This document shows positions 1 to 5,428 of a DNA stretch of 7,340 bases, piece by piece; within the stretch, counting starts at the first letter, position 1, and each line of letters opens with the position of its first letter. Both the position numbers and the translations under genes were made by a program. This DNA is from Bryobacterales bacterium (GTDB lineage: Bacteria > Acidobacteriota > Terriglobia > Bryobacterales > Bryobacteraceae). The DNA lies in NCBI GenBank assembly GCA_003142355.1, contig PLMF01000211.1, positions 57,353-64,692 of the forward strand, given 5' to 3'. The notes below the pieces were generated by a model. That model was not told the DNA's origin and ran no database searches. It worked only from the letters and a program-made list of their open reading frames with translations.

Positions 1-137
1 CCGGCATGGCGATCACCATCGAGCCCGGCGTCTACCTGGAGGGTTTCGGCGGCATCCGCATCGAAGACACGGTGGTGGTAACCGAGAACGGATGCGAGAT
101 CCTGACGCCGACAGGGAAAGAGCTGAGGGTAGTGTAG
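1..137 (+). CDS. M24-family metallopeptidase (Xaa-Pro aminopeptidase-like), 3' end only
   Basis: Only the last 44 codons are present, read from base 3 to the TAG at 135-137; the gene begins upstream of the window. The visible peptide contains ITIEPGVYL, then [17 protein letters not shown], then a short tail ending in LRVV. In M24 'pita-bread' peptidases these two segments carry the last two metal-binding glutamates (the E of TIEPG and the E of RIED), and the order, spacing and proximity to the C-terminus fit aminopeptidase P / prolidase-type enzymes, which remove an N-terminal residue preceding proline using two metal ions. Methionine aminopeptidase has the same fold, but the [11 protein letters not shown] wording is more typical of Xaa-Pro peptidases. 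Nothing links it to the genes downstream, which begin after a 149-bp gap. Confidence 0.85.
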   Translation, partial: GMAITIEPGVYLEGFGGIRIEDTVVVTENGCEILTPTGKELRVV

Positions 138-250
138 TCAGTTGACCGAGCGCAGTGAACATGCGTGCCCCGGCCAGACCGTCGCCTTCAGACAGAACCA
201 ATCAGCGCTGCCAGCGTGTCTGCATTCGGCGCCGTCGCCACCGTCGCGTG

Positions 251-280
251 TTGGACAAGCGTACGCCAGAGGCGTAGGAT
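251..280 (+). promoter_or_regulatory. Candidate sigma70-type promoter of the RelE/NadS module
   Basis: TTGGAC (251-256) and TAGGAT (275-280) are separated by 18 bp, a plausible -35/-10 pair. The -10 ends only 6 bp before the GTG at 287, so transcription would begin at or very near the start codon and the mRNA would have almost no leader. An inverted repeat covers the spacer and the first bases of the -10. The rest of 138-286 shows nothing else I can support. Motif match only. Confidence 0.4.
262..276 (+). promoter_or_regulatory. Inverted repeat, possible operator for the NadS-like antitoxin
   Basis: TACGCC-AGA-GGCGTA is a perfect 6-bp inverted repeat with a 3-bp centre, lying between the candidate -35 and -10 elements and ending inside the -10. 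XRE-type antitoxins commonly bind such palindromes to repress their own operon, so the position is right for autoregulation. The arms are short, so chance occurrence is possible. Confidence 0.35.
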
Positions 281-286
281 GGAGTC

Positions 287-601
287 GTGTTCGTGTTTAT
301 CGAGTCGGCTGCTTTCGATCGCGCGCTGGTCTGCTACCTCGATGACGATGAATACAGTGAGTTGCAGCAGTTCATGATGCAAGACCCGGAAGTGGGAGCG
401 ATCGTTCGCGGCTCGGGCGGAGTAAGGAAACTCCGCTGGCGGCGCGAAGGCGCAGGCAAGCGTGGCGGGCTGCGGGTGATCTATTTCGTGCGCTACCACC
501 CGAACGAGTTCTGGATGCTGGCATTGTATGCCAAGGCGAAGCAGGAGAACGCGCCGGCCCATGTTCTGAAACGACTGAAGGAGGAGTTCGAACGTGACTA
601 A
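287..601 (+). CDS. RelE/HigB-type toxin of a type II toxin-antitoxin module
   Basis: A protein of 104 residues or slightly fewer, typical in length for RelE-superfamily toxins, most of which are mRNA interferases acting at the ribosome. Recognisable features are the N-terminal MFVFIESAAF strand, a helix with DDDEYSELQQFM (about 20-30), the core GSGGVRKLRW (42-51), the conserved GKRGGLRVIYF (57-67), and LALYAKAKQENA (78-89), with a basic/acidic helix at the end. These are hallmarks of the subgroup paired with NadS-like antitoxins. The start is uncertain: GTG 287 gives the usual N-terminus, but GTG 293 has a GGAG (281-284) at better spacing (8 bp). The toxin gene comes first and its last 8 bp overlap the antitoxin gene, as in HigBA-type operons. 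The cleavage mechanism is inferred from the family only. Confidence 0.88.
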   Translation: MFVFIESAAFDRALVCYLDDDEYSELQQFMMQDPEVGAIVRGSGGVRKLRWRREGAGKRGGLRVIYFVRYHPNEFWMLALYAKAKQENAPAHVLKRLKEEFERD

Positions 602-908
602 GAAACTCACCGGCCGCGCGCTCGCCCGGTTCGAGGCGAACCGCGATATCTGGCAGGAAGTCCTGGACGGCGTCCGCGAAATCAAGGCTGGCCGTGGCAA
701 ACGGACTTCGGTTGAGCCTCGTTCACCCATCGTGCGCGCGCGCTTGGAATCCGGCCTGACACAGGCGCAGTTCGCCGCTCTGCTCGGAGTTTCGAAGCGC
801 ACCCTGGAGCAATGGGAGCAAGGACGGCGCGTACCGAGCGGAGCGGCGAAGACGTTGATTAGGGTCGCGGAACTGCATCCCGAGGTGCTCCGCGAGATTG
901 CTGCGTGA
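594..908 (+). CDS. NadS-like XRE-family antitoxin / transcriptional regulator
   Basis: A 104-residue protein that would neutralise the RelE-like toxin and repress the shared promoter. The C-terminal half is a helix-turn-helix: IVRARLESGLTQAQFAALLG then VSKRTLEQWEQGRRVPSGAA (about 46-85), with the classic LTQAQFA..LGVS..T...WE.G.R.P pattern, followed by a helix, TLIRVAELHPEVL (87-99). The first 40 residues are basic and helical and presumably contact the toxin. The GTG start at 594 is supported by a strong AAGGAGGAG (578-586) 7 bp upstream inside the toxin gene; the 8-bp overlap suggests coupled translation. The stop codon is 17 bp from the oppositely oriented mazF stop. Family assignment is strong; the partnership is inferred from overlap. 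Confidence 0.9.
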   Translation: MTKKLTGRALARFEANRDIWQEVLDGVREIKAGRGKRTSVEPRSPIVRARLESGLTQAQFAALLGVSKRTLEQWEQGRRVPSGAAKTLIRVAELHPEVLREIAA

Positions 909-925
909 AGCGCGGAATCCATTCA

Positions 926-1273
926 TCAATCGAGATCCATCGCGGCCTTCAGCCCCTCCTCGACTTCACGCAGGGACTCGGACGGCAACGCGCCGAGCCT
1001 CTTGGTCAGCTTAACGCGGTCCAGCGTGGTCACCTGGTGGCACACGGCAAAGCTCGTCTTCGGCAGACCGGCAGCCCCGCCCGAAAGTTCAATGACGGTA
1101 GGTCCGCGCTTGCCCTGCGCCGGGGAGGTTGAGATCGGGACCACGATGATGGACCTCCATCCGGGAGTCTGGTTGAAACCATCATGCGACACCACGATGA
1201 CGGGACGCCGGCCCGCCTGCTCCGATCCCGATCGCGGGATAAGATCGGCCCAGTAAACCTCGCCTCGTTTCAT
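926..1273 (-). CDS. mazF: MazF/PemK-type endoribonuclease toxin
   Basis: 115 residues, the usual MazF size. It starts MKRGEVYWADL and contains QAGRRPVIVVSHDGFN (about 20-35), RSIIVVPISTS (40-50), GPTVIEL, then AGLPKTSFAVCHQVTTLDRVKL (68-89). These are the MazF/CcdB-fold signatures: the GEVYWADL strand, the RRPVIVVS segment with the conserved arginine, and the VVPIST strand with the catalytic-site threonine. Family members cleave RNA at short specific sequences and slow growth when free of antitoxin. ATG at 1273 was chosen over upstream in-frame codons because it matches the family N-terminus and overlaps the antitoxin stop in an ATGA (4-bp overlap), giving translational coupling. Cleavage specificity cannot be read from sequence. 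Confidence 0.92.
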   Translation of the reverse strand: MKRGEVYWADLIPRSGSEQAGRRPVIVVSHDGFNQTPGWRSIIVVPISTSPAQGKRGPTVIELSGGAAGLPKTSFAVCHQVTTLDRVKLTKRLGALPSESLREVEEGLKAAMDLD

Positions 1274-1527
1274 CTGGTTGCCTTGCCGGTTTTCACGAGG
1301 TGCTCGATCGCAGCCGCCTCCAAATCGGCGTCGAGATCGAGATGGGTTCCCGCCATTTCCGTCGCGTAAGCCGCGATCGCGTCGTGCCTTGCCTTTCGGA
1401 ATTGTTGTCGCAGCCACCAATCGACGGCCTCGCGCGCCAGGGCCGTCGCGGGCACCTGTGTCCGTTCGGCCTCCGCCCTGAGGCGGTTGTAGGTCTGCTC
1501 CGGCAGCGGCAGGTGGAAGTTCTTCAT
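1270..1527 (-). CDS. Small ribbon-helix-helix-like antitoxin partner of MazF
   Basis: 85 residues. The N-terminal part, MKNFHLPLPEQTYNRLRAEA followed by ERTQVPATALAREAVDWWLR (1-40), looks like a ribbon-helix-helix DNA-binding domain: a short strand, a helix beginning at the EQTYNRLRAEA segment, a turn with TQVPATALA, and a second helix. The C-terminal half (about 41-85) is acidic and helical, with LDLDADLEAAAIEHL, as expected for the tail that wraps a MazF dimer. ATG at 1527 has a good AGGAG (1535-1539) 7 bp upstream. Antitoxin first, toxin second, with a 4-bp overlap, is the standard MazEF order. It would repress its operon through the palindrome at 1550-1579. Antitoxin role comes mainly from context; the RHH call is from pattern. 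Confidence 0.8.
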   Translation of the reverse strand: MKNFHLPLPEQTYNRLRAEAERTQVPATALAREAVDWWLRQQFRKARHDAIAAYATEMAGTHLDLDADLEAAAIEHLVKTGKATR

Positions 1528-1549
1528 CGCTTCACTCCTTTCCTTATGA

Positions 1550-1579
1550 TGCCATCAATTGATGGCAGTGGCGATGGCA
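1550..1579 (-). promoter_or_regulatory. Palindromic operator with three half-sites, upstream of the MazF module
   Basis: TGCCATCAATTGATGGCA (1550-1567) is a perfect 18-bp palindrome beginning 22 bp upstream of the antitoxin start codon. The half-site GATGGCA recurs at 1573-1579 in the same orientation as the right arm, 12 bp from its first copy, giving three half-sites. This fits binding by ribbon-helix-helix antitoxin dimers and autorepression. No convincing -10 element for the minus strand could be picked out around it; a TTGACT on the minus strand at 1596-1601 is a possible -35 but has no good partner. Confidence 0.55.
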
Positions 1580-1603
1580 ACAATGCAGTGGCAGGAGTCA
1601 AAT

Positions 1604-1634
1604 CTGACCGAACACTCGCTCGCGGGCGCATAAT
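1604..1634 (+). promoter_or_regulatory. Candidate promoter of the SBBP gene, predicting a leaderless transcript
   Basis: CATAAT (1629-1634) is a good -10 match ending 6 bp before the ATG at 1641. A weak -35, CTGACC (1604-1609), sits 19 bp upstream. No Shine-Dalgarno sequence is visible before the ATG. Together these suggest transcription starting at or next to the start codon. The -35 assignment is weak and spacing is long. Confidence 0.3.
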
Positions 1635-1640
1635 TGGATC

Positions 1641-3761
1641 ATGCCTGCAACTCTTCGGCTTCTTGTCGCATGTTCGCTGATTTCGGTCTGCATCTTCGCC
1701 GCGGGACCTTCGACAACGCTGGCACACCTGCCGAACACCACCATCAACGCCGTCAAGGTGGACGCTTCGGGGAACATCTATGTCGCTGGCTTCCAGGGAA
1801 CCGTCGGCACGCCCGACTCCTACGATGCCTTCGTGGCCAAGCTGAGTCCGGACGGCTCGAAGATCCTCTATTCGACCAAGTTTGCCGGAAGCAAGTCCGA
1901 CTACGTCGCCGCACTGGATATCGACTCCACCGGCGCGGCGTATGTCTTCGGCCAGACGCAATCGCCCGACTTTCCGGTTACGGCCGGCGCGCTCCAGACC
2001 ACCATGCTCGGCAGCTCAGCGCTAGGGTTTGTGGCTAAAGTGGACGCGCAGGGAAAGGTGATTTACGCGACTCTGATCGGTGGCGGTTCGGAGGCTTATC
2101 CCAGTCCCGGCGGGCTTCTGGTGGATGCCGCTGGCGAGGCCGTCGTGTCGGGCCAGACGATCGGAGGGAATTTCCCGAACACGCCTGGAGCGCCATTCAC
2201 GAGTACCGATATCAATACGTACTTCGTGCTGAAGCTCGACGCCACTGGCGGAAAGCTTCTCGCGGCCATTCGCGGTGTCGGGGGCCGGATCGCGGCCGAC
2301 GACCAGGGCAGTATCTACGTTGCCGGCTCGCAGTATGGGGGTGCGATTCCAATCACTTCGGGAGCGTTCCAATCGACGCATACGGAGAATGCGTGTGCCG
2401 GTACGGGTCAAGTGGGCATGAGCTGCTTCTATCAGTACGTGACCAAGCTCAACGCGAACCTCAGCCAGATCGTGTATTCCACCTACGTCACGGGATCGTG
2501 GGGCGCGGCGCCGGCGGCAATCTCGGTGGACGCTCAGAGAAACTTAATGCTTGCGGGTACCACGAATTCGCCGGATTATCCCACGACTACCAACGCGTTC
2601 CAGCCGGTCTACATCGCCAACGCTCCCCCGCCGCACAACACCTGTCTGTTCGGTTGTAATGTCCCGCCCCCAGCCAGCGGGTACGTAACGAAATTGAATG
2701 CCACCGGCACGGGCTTGGTCTATTCGACCTTCCTGAGCGGAACGCAGGCCGACACCATCGCATTCGCGGCATTCACGGCCGCGGGAATCTACTTATCGGG
2801 CCAAGCCCAATCCACCGATTTTCCGGGTCTGGAGGGATTCCCTTCGCAGTGCCTGCCCGAAACCTACGCGACACGCATCAGCCTCGACGGCTCGTCCATT
2901 ACGGCAGCCCACCTGGTACCCGGCAGCGTGCTGGCGTACGATTCGGCAACGGGCACGCTGCTGGCGTGGGCTGGCGCCGATCTCATCAGCTTCGACCCGG
3001 CGGCTTCGCCGACTCCTATAGCCTGCATCTTGGATGCGGCCGATTTGCAGCCCGTGACCTCGATTGCGCCCGGCGAGTTGCTGTCCATCTTTAGCGAGCG
3101 CTTTTCATCCTGGGGCGGCTTCGTTTATGGGACATTTCCCACCTCTATTGGCGGCATCACCATTACCTTTAATGGAATCGCAGGCCCCTTGCTGTACGTC
3201 TCAACGCAGCAGATCAACGTTCAGGTGCCGTATGAAATCGCTGGCGGAGCGCAGACAACCCTGACGCTCAATACACAGCAAACGAACACCTCCGATTCCA
3301 GGACCCTACCCGTGATCGCCAGGAATCCGGTCGCATTCCTGACTACTCCGGCCTACGCCGATCTCGAGAAGTGCGACCTAGTTCTCCTGGGGTTTCCACC
3401 GGGGCCTTTCCCACTGGCTTTCAATAGCGATGGTTCCACTAACACATGCTTGAATCCGGCCGTCGCCGGCTCGGTCGTCAGGATCTTTCTCGCGGGCCTC
3501 GGAGTGACTGTGCCCGCGCCTGTCACCGGTTCGGTTAATCCGAATCCAGGCATTCCCTTGAACCTGCCAATCACATTCGGCGGCGGTTTGGCTGCCACGG
3601 TTGTCTCAGCCGTTGCGTTGCCCGGATCGATTTCCGGCGTCTGGCAGGTAGACCTGCGCACGCCCGCGAACCGCGGACCGGTCCCTGTTTCGCTCTTCGT
3701 CGACTCGGTTCCCGTCCGCGATACGAATCTCGCCGTTTGGCTGCGTGCGACTGGCCCTTGA
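1641..3761 (+). CDS. Secreted SBBP-type beta-propeller protein with TIGR03437-like C-terminal domain
   Basis: 706 residues, probably exported. The start has a signal-peptide shape: MPATLR, a hydrophobic stretch LLVACSLISVCIFAA, then a small-residue region. Residues about 35-400 hold six propeller-like repeats built around D-x-x-G-x-x-Y-V-A-G (41-50, 95-104, 162-171, 220-229, 297-306, and a degenerate one near 379-387), often followed by a xxSPDFPxTxGAFQ-like segment and alternating with VAKLxxxGxxxxYST-like strands. Residues about 460-704 match the Solibacter-type C-terminal domain: IAPGELLSIFSERF, FPTSIGGITITFNG, GPLLYVSTQQINVQVPYEI, and later RIFLAGLGV and SGVWQVDLRTP. The binding partner or function of this domain is unknown. 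Eight cysteines lie after residue 250, allowing disulfides outside the cytoplasm. It stands alone between the TA modules and an RNA-like region. Confidence 0.85.
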   Translation: MPATLRLLVACSLISVCIFAAGPSTTLAHLPNTTINAVKVDASGNIYVAGFQGTVGTPDSYDAFVAKLSPDGSKILYSTKFAGSKSDYVAALDIDSTGAAYVFGQTQSPDFPVTAGALQTTMLGSSALGFVAKVDAQGKVIYATLIGGGSEAYPSPGGLLVDAAGEAVVSGQTIGGNFPNTPGAPFTSTDINTYFVLKLDATGGKLLAAIRGVGGRIAADDQGSIYVAGSQYGGAIPITSGAFQSTHTENACAGTGQVGMSCFYQYVTKLNANLSQIVYSTYVTGSWGAAPAAISVDAQRNLMLAGTTNSPDYPTTTNAFQPVYIANAPPPHNTCLFGCNVPPPASGYVTKLNATGTGLVYSTFLSGTQADTIAFAAFTAAGIYLSGQAQSTDFPGLEGFPSQCLPETYATRISLDGSSITAAHLVPGSVLAYDSATGTLLAWAGADLISFDPAASPTPIACILDAADLQPVTSIAPGELLSIFSERFSSWGGFVYGTFPTSIGGITITFNGIAGPLLYVSTQQINVQVPYEIAGGAQTTLTLNTQQTNTSDSRTLPVIARNPVAFLTTPAYADLEKCDLVLLGFPPGPFPLAFNSDGSTNTCLNPAVAGSVVRIFLAGLGVTVPAPVTGSVNPNPGIPLNLPITFGGGLAATVVSAVALPGSISGVWQVDLRTPANRGPVPVSLFVDSVPVRDTNLAVWLRATGP

Positions 3762-3786
3762 CAGATCCCTCCTTCGGGCGCATAGT
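3758..3786 (+). promoter_or_regulatory. Strong candidate sigma70-type promoter overlapping the SBBP stop codon
   Basis: A perfect -35 hexamer TTGACA (3758-3763) contains the TGA stop of the SBBP gene. Exactly 17 bp later lies CATAGT (3781-3786), a 4-of-6 match to the -10 consensus. Transcription would begin near 3793, in a stretch without a convincing protein gene for about 320 bp. This is the best promoter match I found in the window, and it faces the structured region and then the polysaccharide operon. Confidence 0.5.
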
Positions 3787-3790
3787 GTAA

Positions 3791-3818
3791 CTGGGGACGG
3801 TTTGACGCCGTTCTCCAG
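3791..3818. repeat. REP-like hairpin, CTGGGGACGG ... CCGTTCTCCAG
   Basis: The arms CTGGGGACGG (3791-3800) and CCGTTCTCCAG (3808-3818) form a long imperfect inverted repeat around TTTGACG. The word ACTGGGGACGGTT resembles sequences I recall from REP-like palindromes mobilised by TnpA_REP/RAYT transposases in many bacteria; that resemblance is from memory only. If correct, the intergenic region may have gained a small palindromic mobile element rather than evolving a dedicated RNA. No transposase gene is present in the window. Confidence 0.25.
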
Positions 3819-4011
3819 ACCCCTCGTCTCTGAGAGGGCTGATCGCGATCCCCTTCACGGGGGAGCCACTGATAAGGAGGAAGTGCATAGAACCAGTCCA
3901 CTACAAGGGCGGCTTCCGGCTTCCTCGGCTGACCGGCTGCAAACCCTGACGCGCCGTACGACTCAAGACTTGGCGCCGCGGTTTATGCACCGCTGTCTTA
4001 GCGGTTTGCAG
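3791..4011 (+). ncRNA. Candidate structured RNA (sRNA or long structured 5' leader)
   Basis: This non-coding stretch behind the promoter at 3758-3786 contains successive hairpins. H1: 3791-3800 with 3808-3818, ten pairs with one bulge and a 7-nt loop. H2: CCCTC 3821-3825 with GAGGG 3834-3838. H3: TCCCC 3849-3853 with GGGGA 3860-3864. H4: GAGGAAG 3877-3883 with CTTCCTC 3920-3926, which would bury the Shine-Dalgarno-like AAGGAGG at 3874-3880. H5: CTGCAAACC 3937-3945 with GGTTTGCAG 4003-4011, enclosing GCGCC 3951-3955 with GGCGC 3972-3976. ACCGC 3989-3993 with GCGGT 4001-4005 forms an alternative hairpin competing with H5, and AAACC 3941-3945 can also pair with GGTTT 3980-3984. I do not recognise a known riboswitch or RNA family. 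There is no U-tract terminator. Hand folding in GC-rich DNA can mislead. Confidence 0.35.
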
Positions 4012-4114
4012 GCATGGCGATGACAGGAGGTGTCGGCGGCCGCCCTTTCTGTCGCTTCCCACACATCCCACCCCCCGCAGGCTTTCCGTTACACTGGTCT
4101 TTCCTTCTGCAACC
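4012..4114 (+). promoter_or_regulatory. Leader region of the polysaccharide operon with a weak -10 element
   Basis: The remainder of the 353-bp gap before wzt. A TACACT (4090-4095), preceded by GT, is a 4-of-6 match to a -10 and would place transcription start about 12 bp before the GTG at 4115, but no -35 is seen at the right distance. GGCGGCCGCC at 4035-4044 is a self-complementary 10-mer and a C-rich tract covers about 4067-4077. No Shine-Dalgarno precedes the GTG. The operon could instead be read from the promoter at 3758-3786 through the structured region. Confidence 0.25.
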
Positions 4115-5428
4115 GTGAACGCCGTCGAGTTTCAGGGTGTTTCCAAGAGCTACGCGATCTACGACGCTCCGGGCGACCGGTTCAGGGAATTGGTGTCCCT
4201 GAATCGCGTCAAACGTCATAGAGACTTCTGGGCGCTGTACGATGTCAGCTTCGAGGTGCACCGCGGCGAAACCTTCTGCATCATTGGAGAGAACGGTTCC
4301 GGCAAGAGCACGCTGCTCCAGATGGTGGCCGGGATACTCCAGCCCAGCTCGGGAACGGTGGCGGTGGACGGGCGCGTCTCGGCGCTGCTCGAATTGGGCG
4401 CGGGATTCAACCCGGAATTCACCGGACGCGACAACGTCTACCTCAACGGCTCCATTCTTGGCCTGACCACCCGGCAGATCGACGAGCGCTACAAGGACAT
4501 CGAAACCTTCGCCGAGATTGGCGACTTCATCAACCAGCCGGTCAAGACTTATTCGAGCGGCATGGTGGTGCGGCTGGCCTTCGCTGTGGCTATCAATGTG
4601 GACCCTGAAATTCTGCTGGTGGACGAGGCCCTGGCCGTCGGCGACATCTATTTTCGCCAGCGCTGCATGCGCAAGGTTCACGAGATGCGCACGCGCGGCA
4701 TCACCATCCTGTTCGTTTCGCACGCGGTGGCCGACGTGAAAGCCATCGGCGACCGGGCTCTCTGGCTGGACCGCGGCCGCGTGGTCGAGTTGGGCGACCC
4801 GGACCGCGTGGTGGCCCGGTACCTCGCCGCCATGGTCGAGAAGGACTCCACCTACCTTCATATCAAGGCTGGAACCGAGGTGAAGCGCCAGAGTGCCGGG
4901 CCAGTGCACGCGCCGGAAGTGGTGGAGACCATTCCCAACGTCGACCACCGTTACGGCGATGGCCGCGCCGAGGTGCTGGGCATCGCGGTCCTCGACGAGC
5001 AGGGCCGGCCGCTCCACATGCTCGACCCCGGGTCCAACATCCTGGTGCGCATCAGCGTGCGCGCCAAGGAAGAAGTGCCCCTGCCGATGGTTGGGTTCAT
5101 GCTGCGCAACCAGTTGGGCATGGACTTTTCAGGCACCAATACCGCGCGCGAGGGTCACGAGTTAGAGCCCATGCAACCCGGCGACATCTATACGGTGGAT
5201 TTCTATCTCGACCTGCCGGAGCTGTACCCGGCATCGTTCTCCTTTTCGCCGGCGATTGCCGACGGCACGCTGCTCGGCTACCAGATGTGCGACTGGATCG
5301 ACAACGCCGTGGTGCTGCAGATGGGCCGCTCCGAGGCCCAGATCTACGGTTACATCCATCTCCCCTGCCGCGTGGAAGTCAACTCCCGCGTGAAGCGGGA
5401 ACCGCTCCTGGAGAAACGCATTGGCTGA
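4115..5428 (+). CDS. wzt: Wzt-type ABC transporter ATPase with C-terminal glycan-recognition domain
   Basis: 437 residues, about the size of E. coli O8/O9a Wzt. It powers export of a lipid-linked polysaccharide (O-antigen or similar) across the inner membrane with a Wzm permease. The ATPase half has GENGSGKST (Walker A, 58-66), LLELGAGFNPEFTGRDN (91-107) typical of polysaccharide/teichoic-acid exporters, signature TYSSGM (145-150), ILLVDEALAVGD (Walker B and D-loop, 166-177) and the switch histidine H203. After a linker (about 240-280), residues 281-420 form a beta-rich domain (VLGIAVLDEQGRPL, ILVRISVRAKEE, GDIYTVDFYLDLPELYPASF) matching the Wzt C-terminal carbohydrate-binding domain that reads the modified glycan end. 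GTG at 4115 gives the normal N-terminus; no Shine-Dalgarno is visible. Its last 8 bp overlap the methyltransferase gene. No wzm gene is adjacent. Confidence 0.92.
   Translation: MNAVEFQGVSKSYAIYDAPGDRFRELVSLNRVKRHRDFWALYDVSFEVHRGETFCIIGENGSGKSTLLQMVAGILQPSSGTVAVDGRVSALLELGAGFNPEFTGRDNVYLNGSILGLTTRQIDERYKDIETFAEIGDFINQPVKTYSSGMVVRLAFAVAINVDPEILLVDEALAVGDIYFRQRCMRKVHEMRTRGITILFVSHAVADVKAIGDRALWLDRGRVVELGDPDRVVARYLAAMVEKDSTYLHIKAGTEVKRQSAGPVHAPEVVETIPNVDHRYGDGRAEVLGIAVLDEQGRPLHMLDPGSNILVRISVRAKEEVPLPMVGFMLRNQLGMDFSGTNTAREGHELEPMQPGDIYTVDFYLDLPELYPASFSFSPAIADGTLLGYQMCDWIDNAVVLQMGRSEAQIYGYIHLPCRVEVNSRVKREPLLEKRIG

Noticed and set aside
188..922. 244-codon minus-strand open frame across the RelE/NadS module
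   Set aside because: It is antisense to two overlapping genes with clear family motifs and has no coherent domain of its own.
926..1420. Longer 164-codon version of the MazF frame
   Set aside because: The extra 49 N-terminal codons overlap the antitoxin gene and are non-homologous; ATG at 1273 matches the MazF N-terminus and makes the ATGA overlap.
3842..3890. Cobalamin-riboswitch-like word GAGCCACTG followed by GGAGGAAG
   Set aside because: The rest of the conserved B12 element (GGGAA, the GTGCAA segment and the B12 box) is missing and no cobalamin gene follows.
3571..3901. Minus-strand open frames antisense to the SBBP 3' end and into the gap
   Set aside because: Low-complexity, Arg/Pro/Gly-rich translations with no recognisable domain or ribosome binding site; shadows of the GC-rich coding strand.
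3937..4011. Possible tRNA or CRISPR structure from the nested inverted repeats
   Set aside because: No acceptor stem, T-loop GGTTCRA motif or CCA, and no regularly spaced repeats.
3883..4023. Small plus-strand open frame starting with GTG 3883 after AAGGAGG, 46 codons
   Set aside because: The Shine-Dalgarno-like sequence is only 2 bp from the GTG, the peptide (VHRTSPLQGRL...) looks like random Arg/Pro-rich translation, and the bases are better explained by RNA-type pairing.
3998..5017. 339-codon minus-strand open frame opposite wzt
   Set aside because: Its translation is His/Val/Asp-rich with no domain and mirrors the codon pattern of the clear ABC ATPase on the plus strand.
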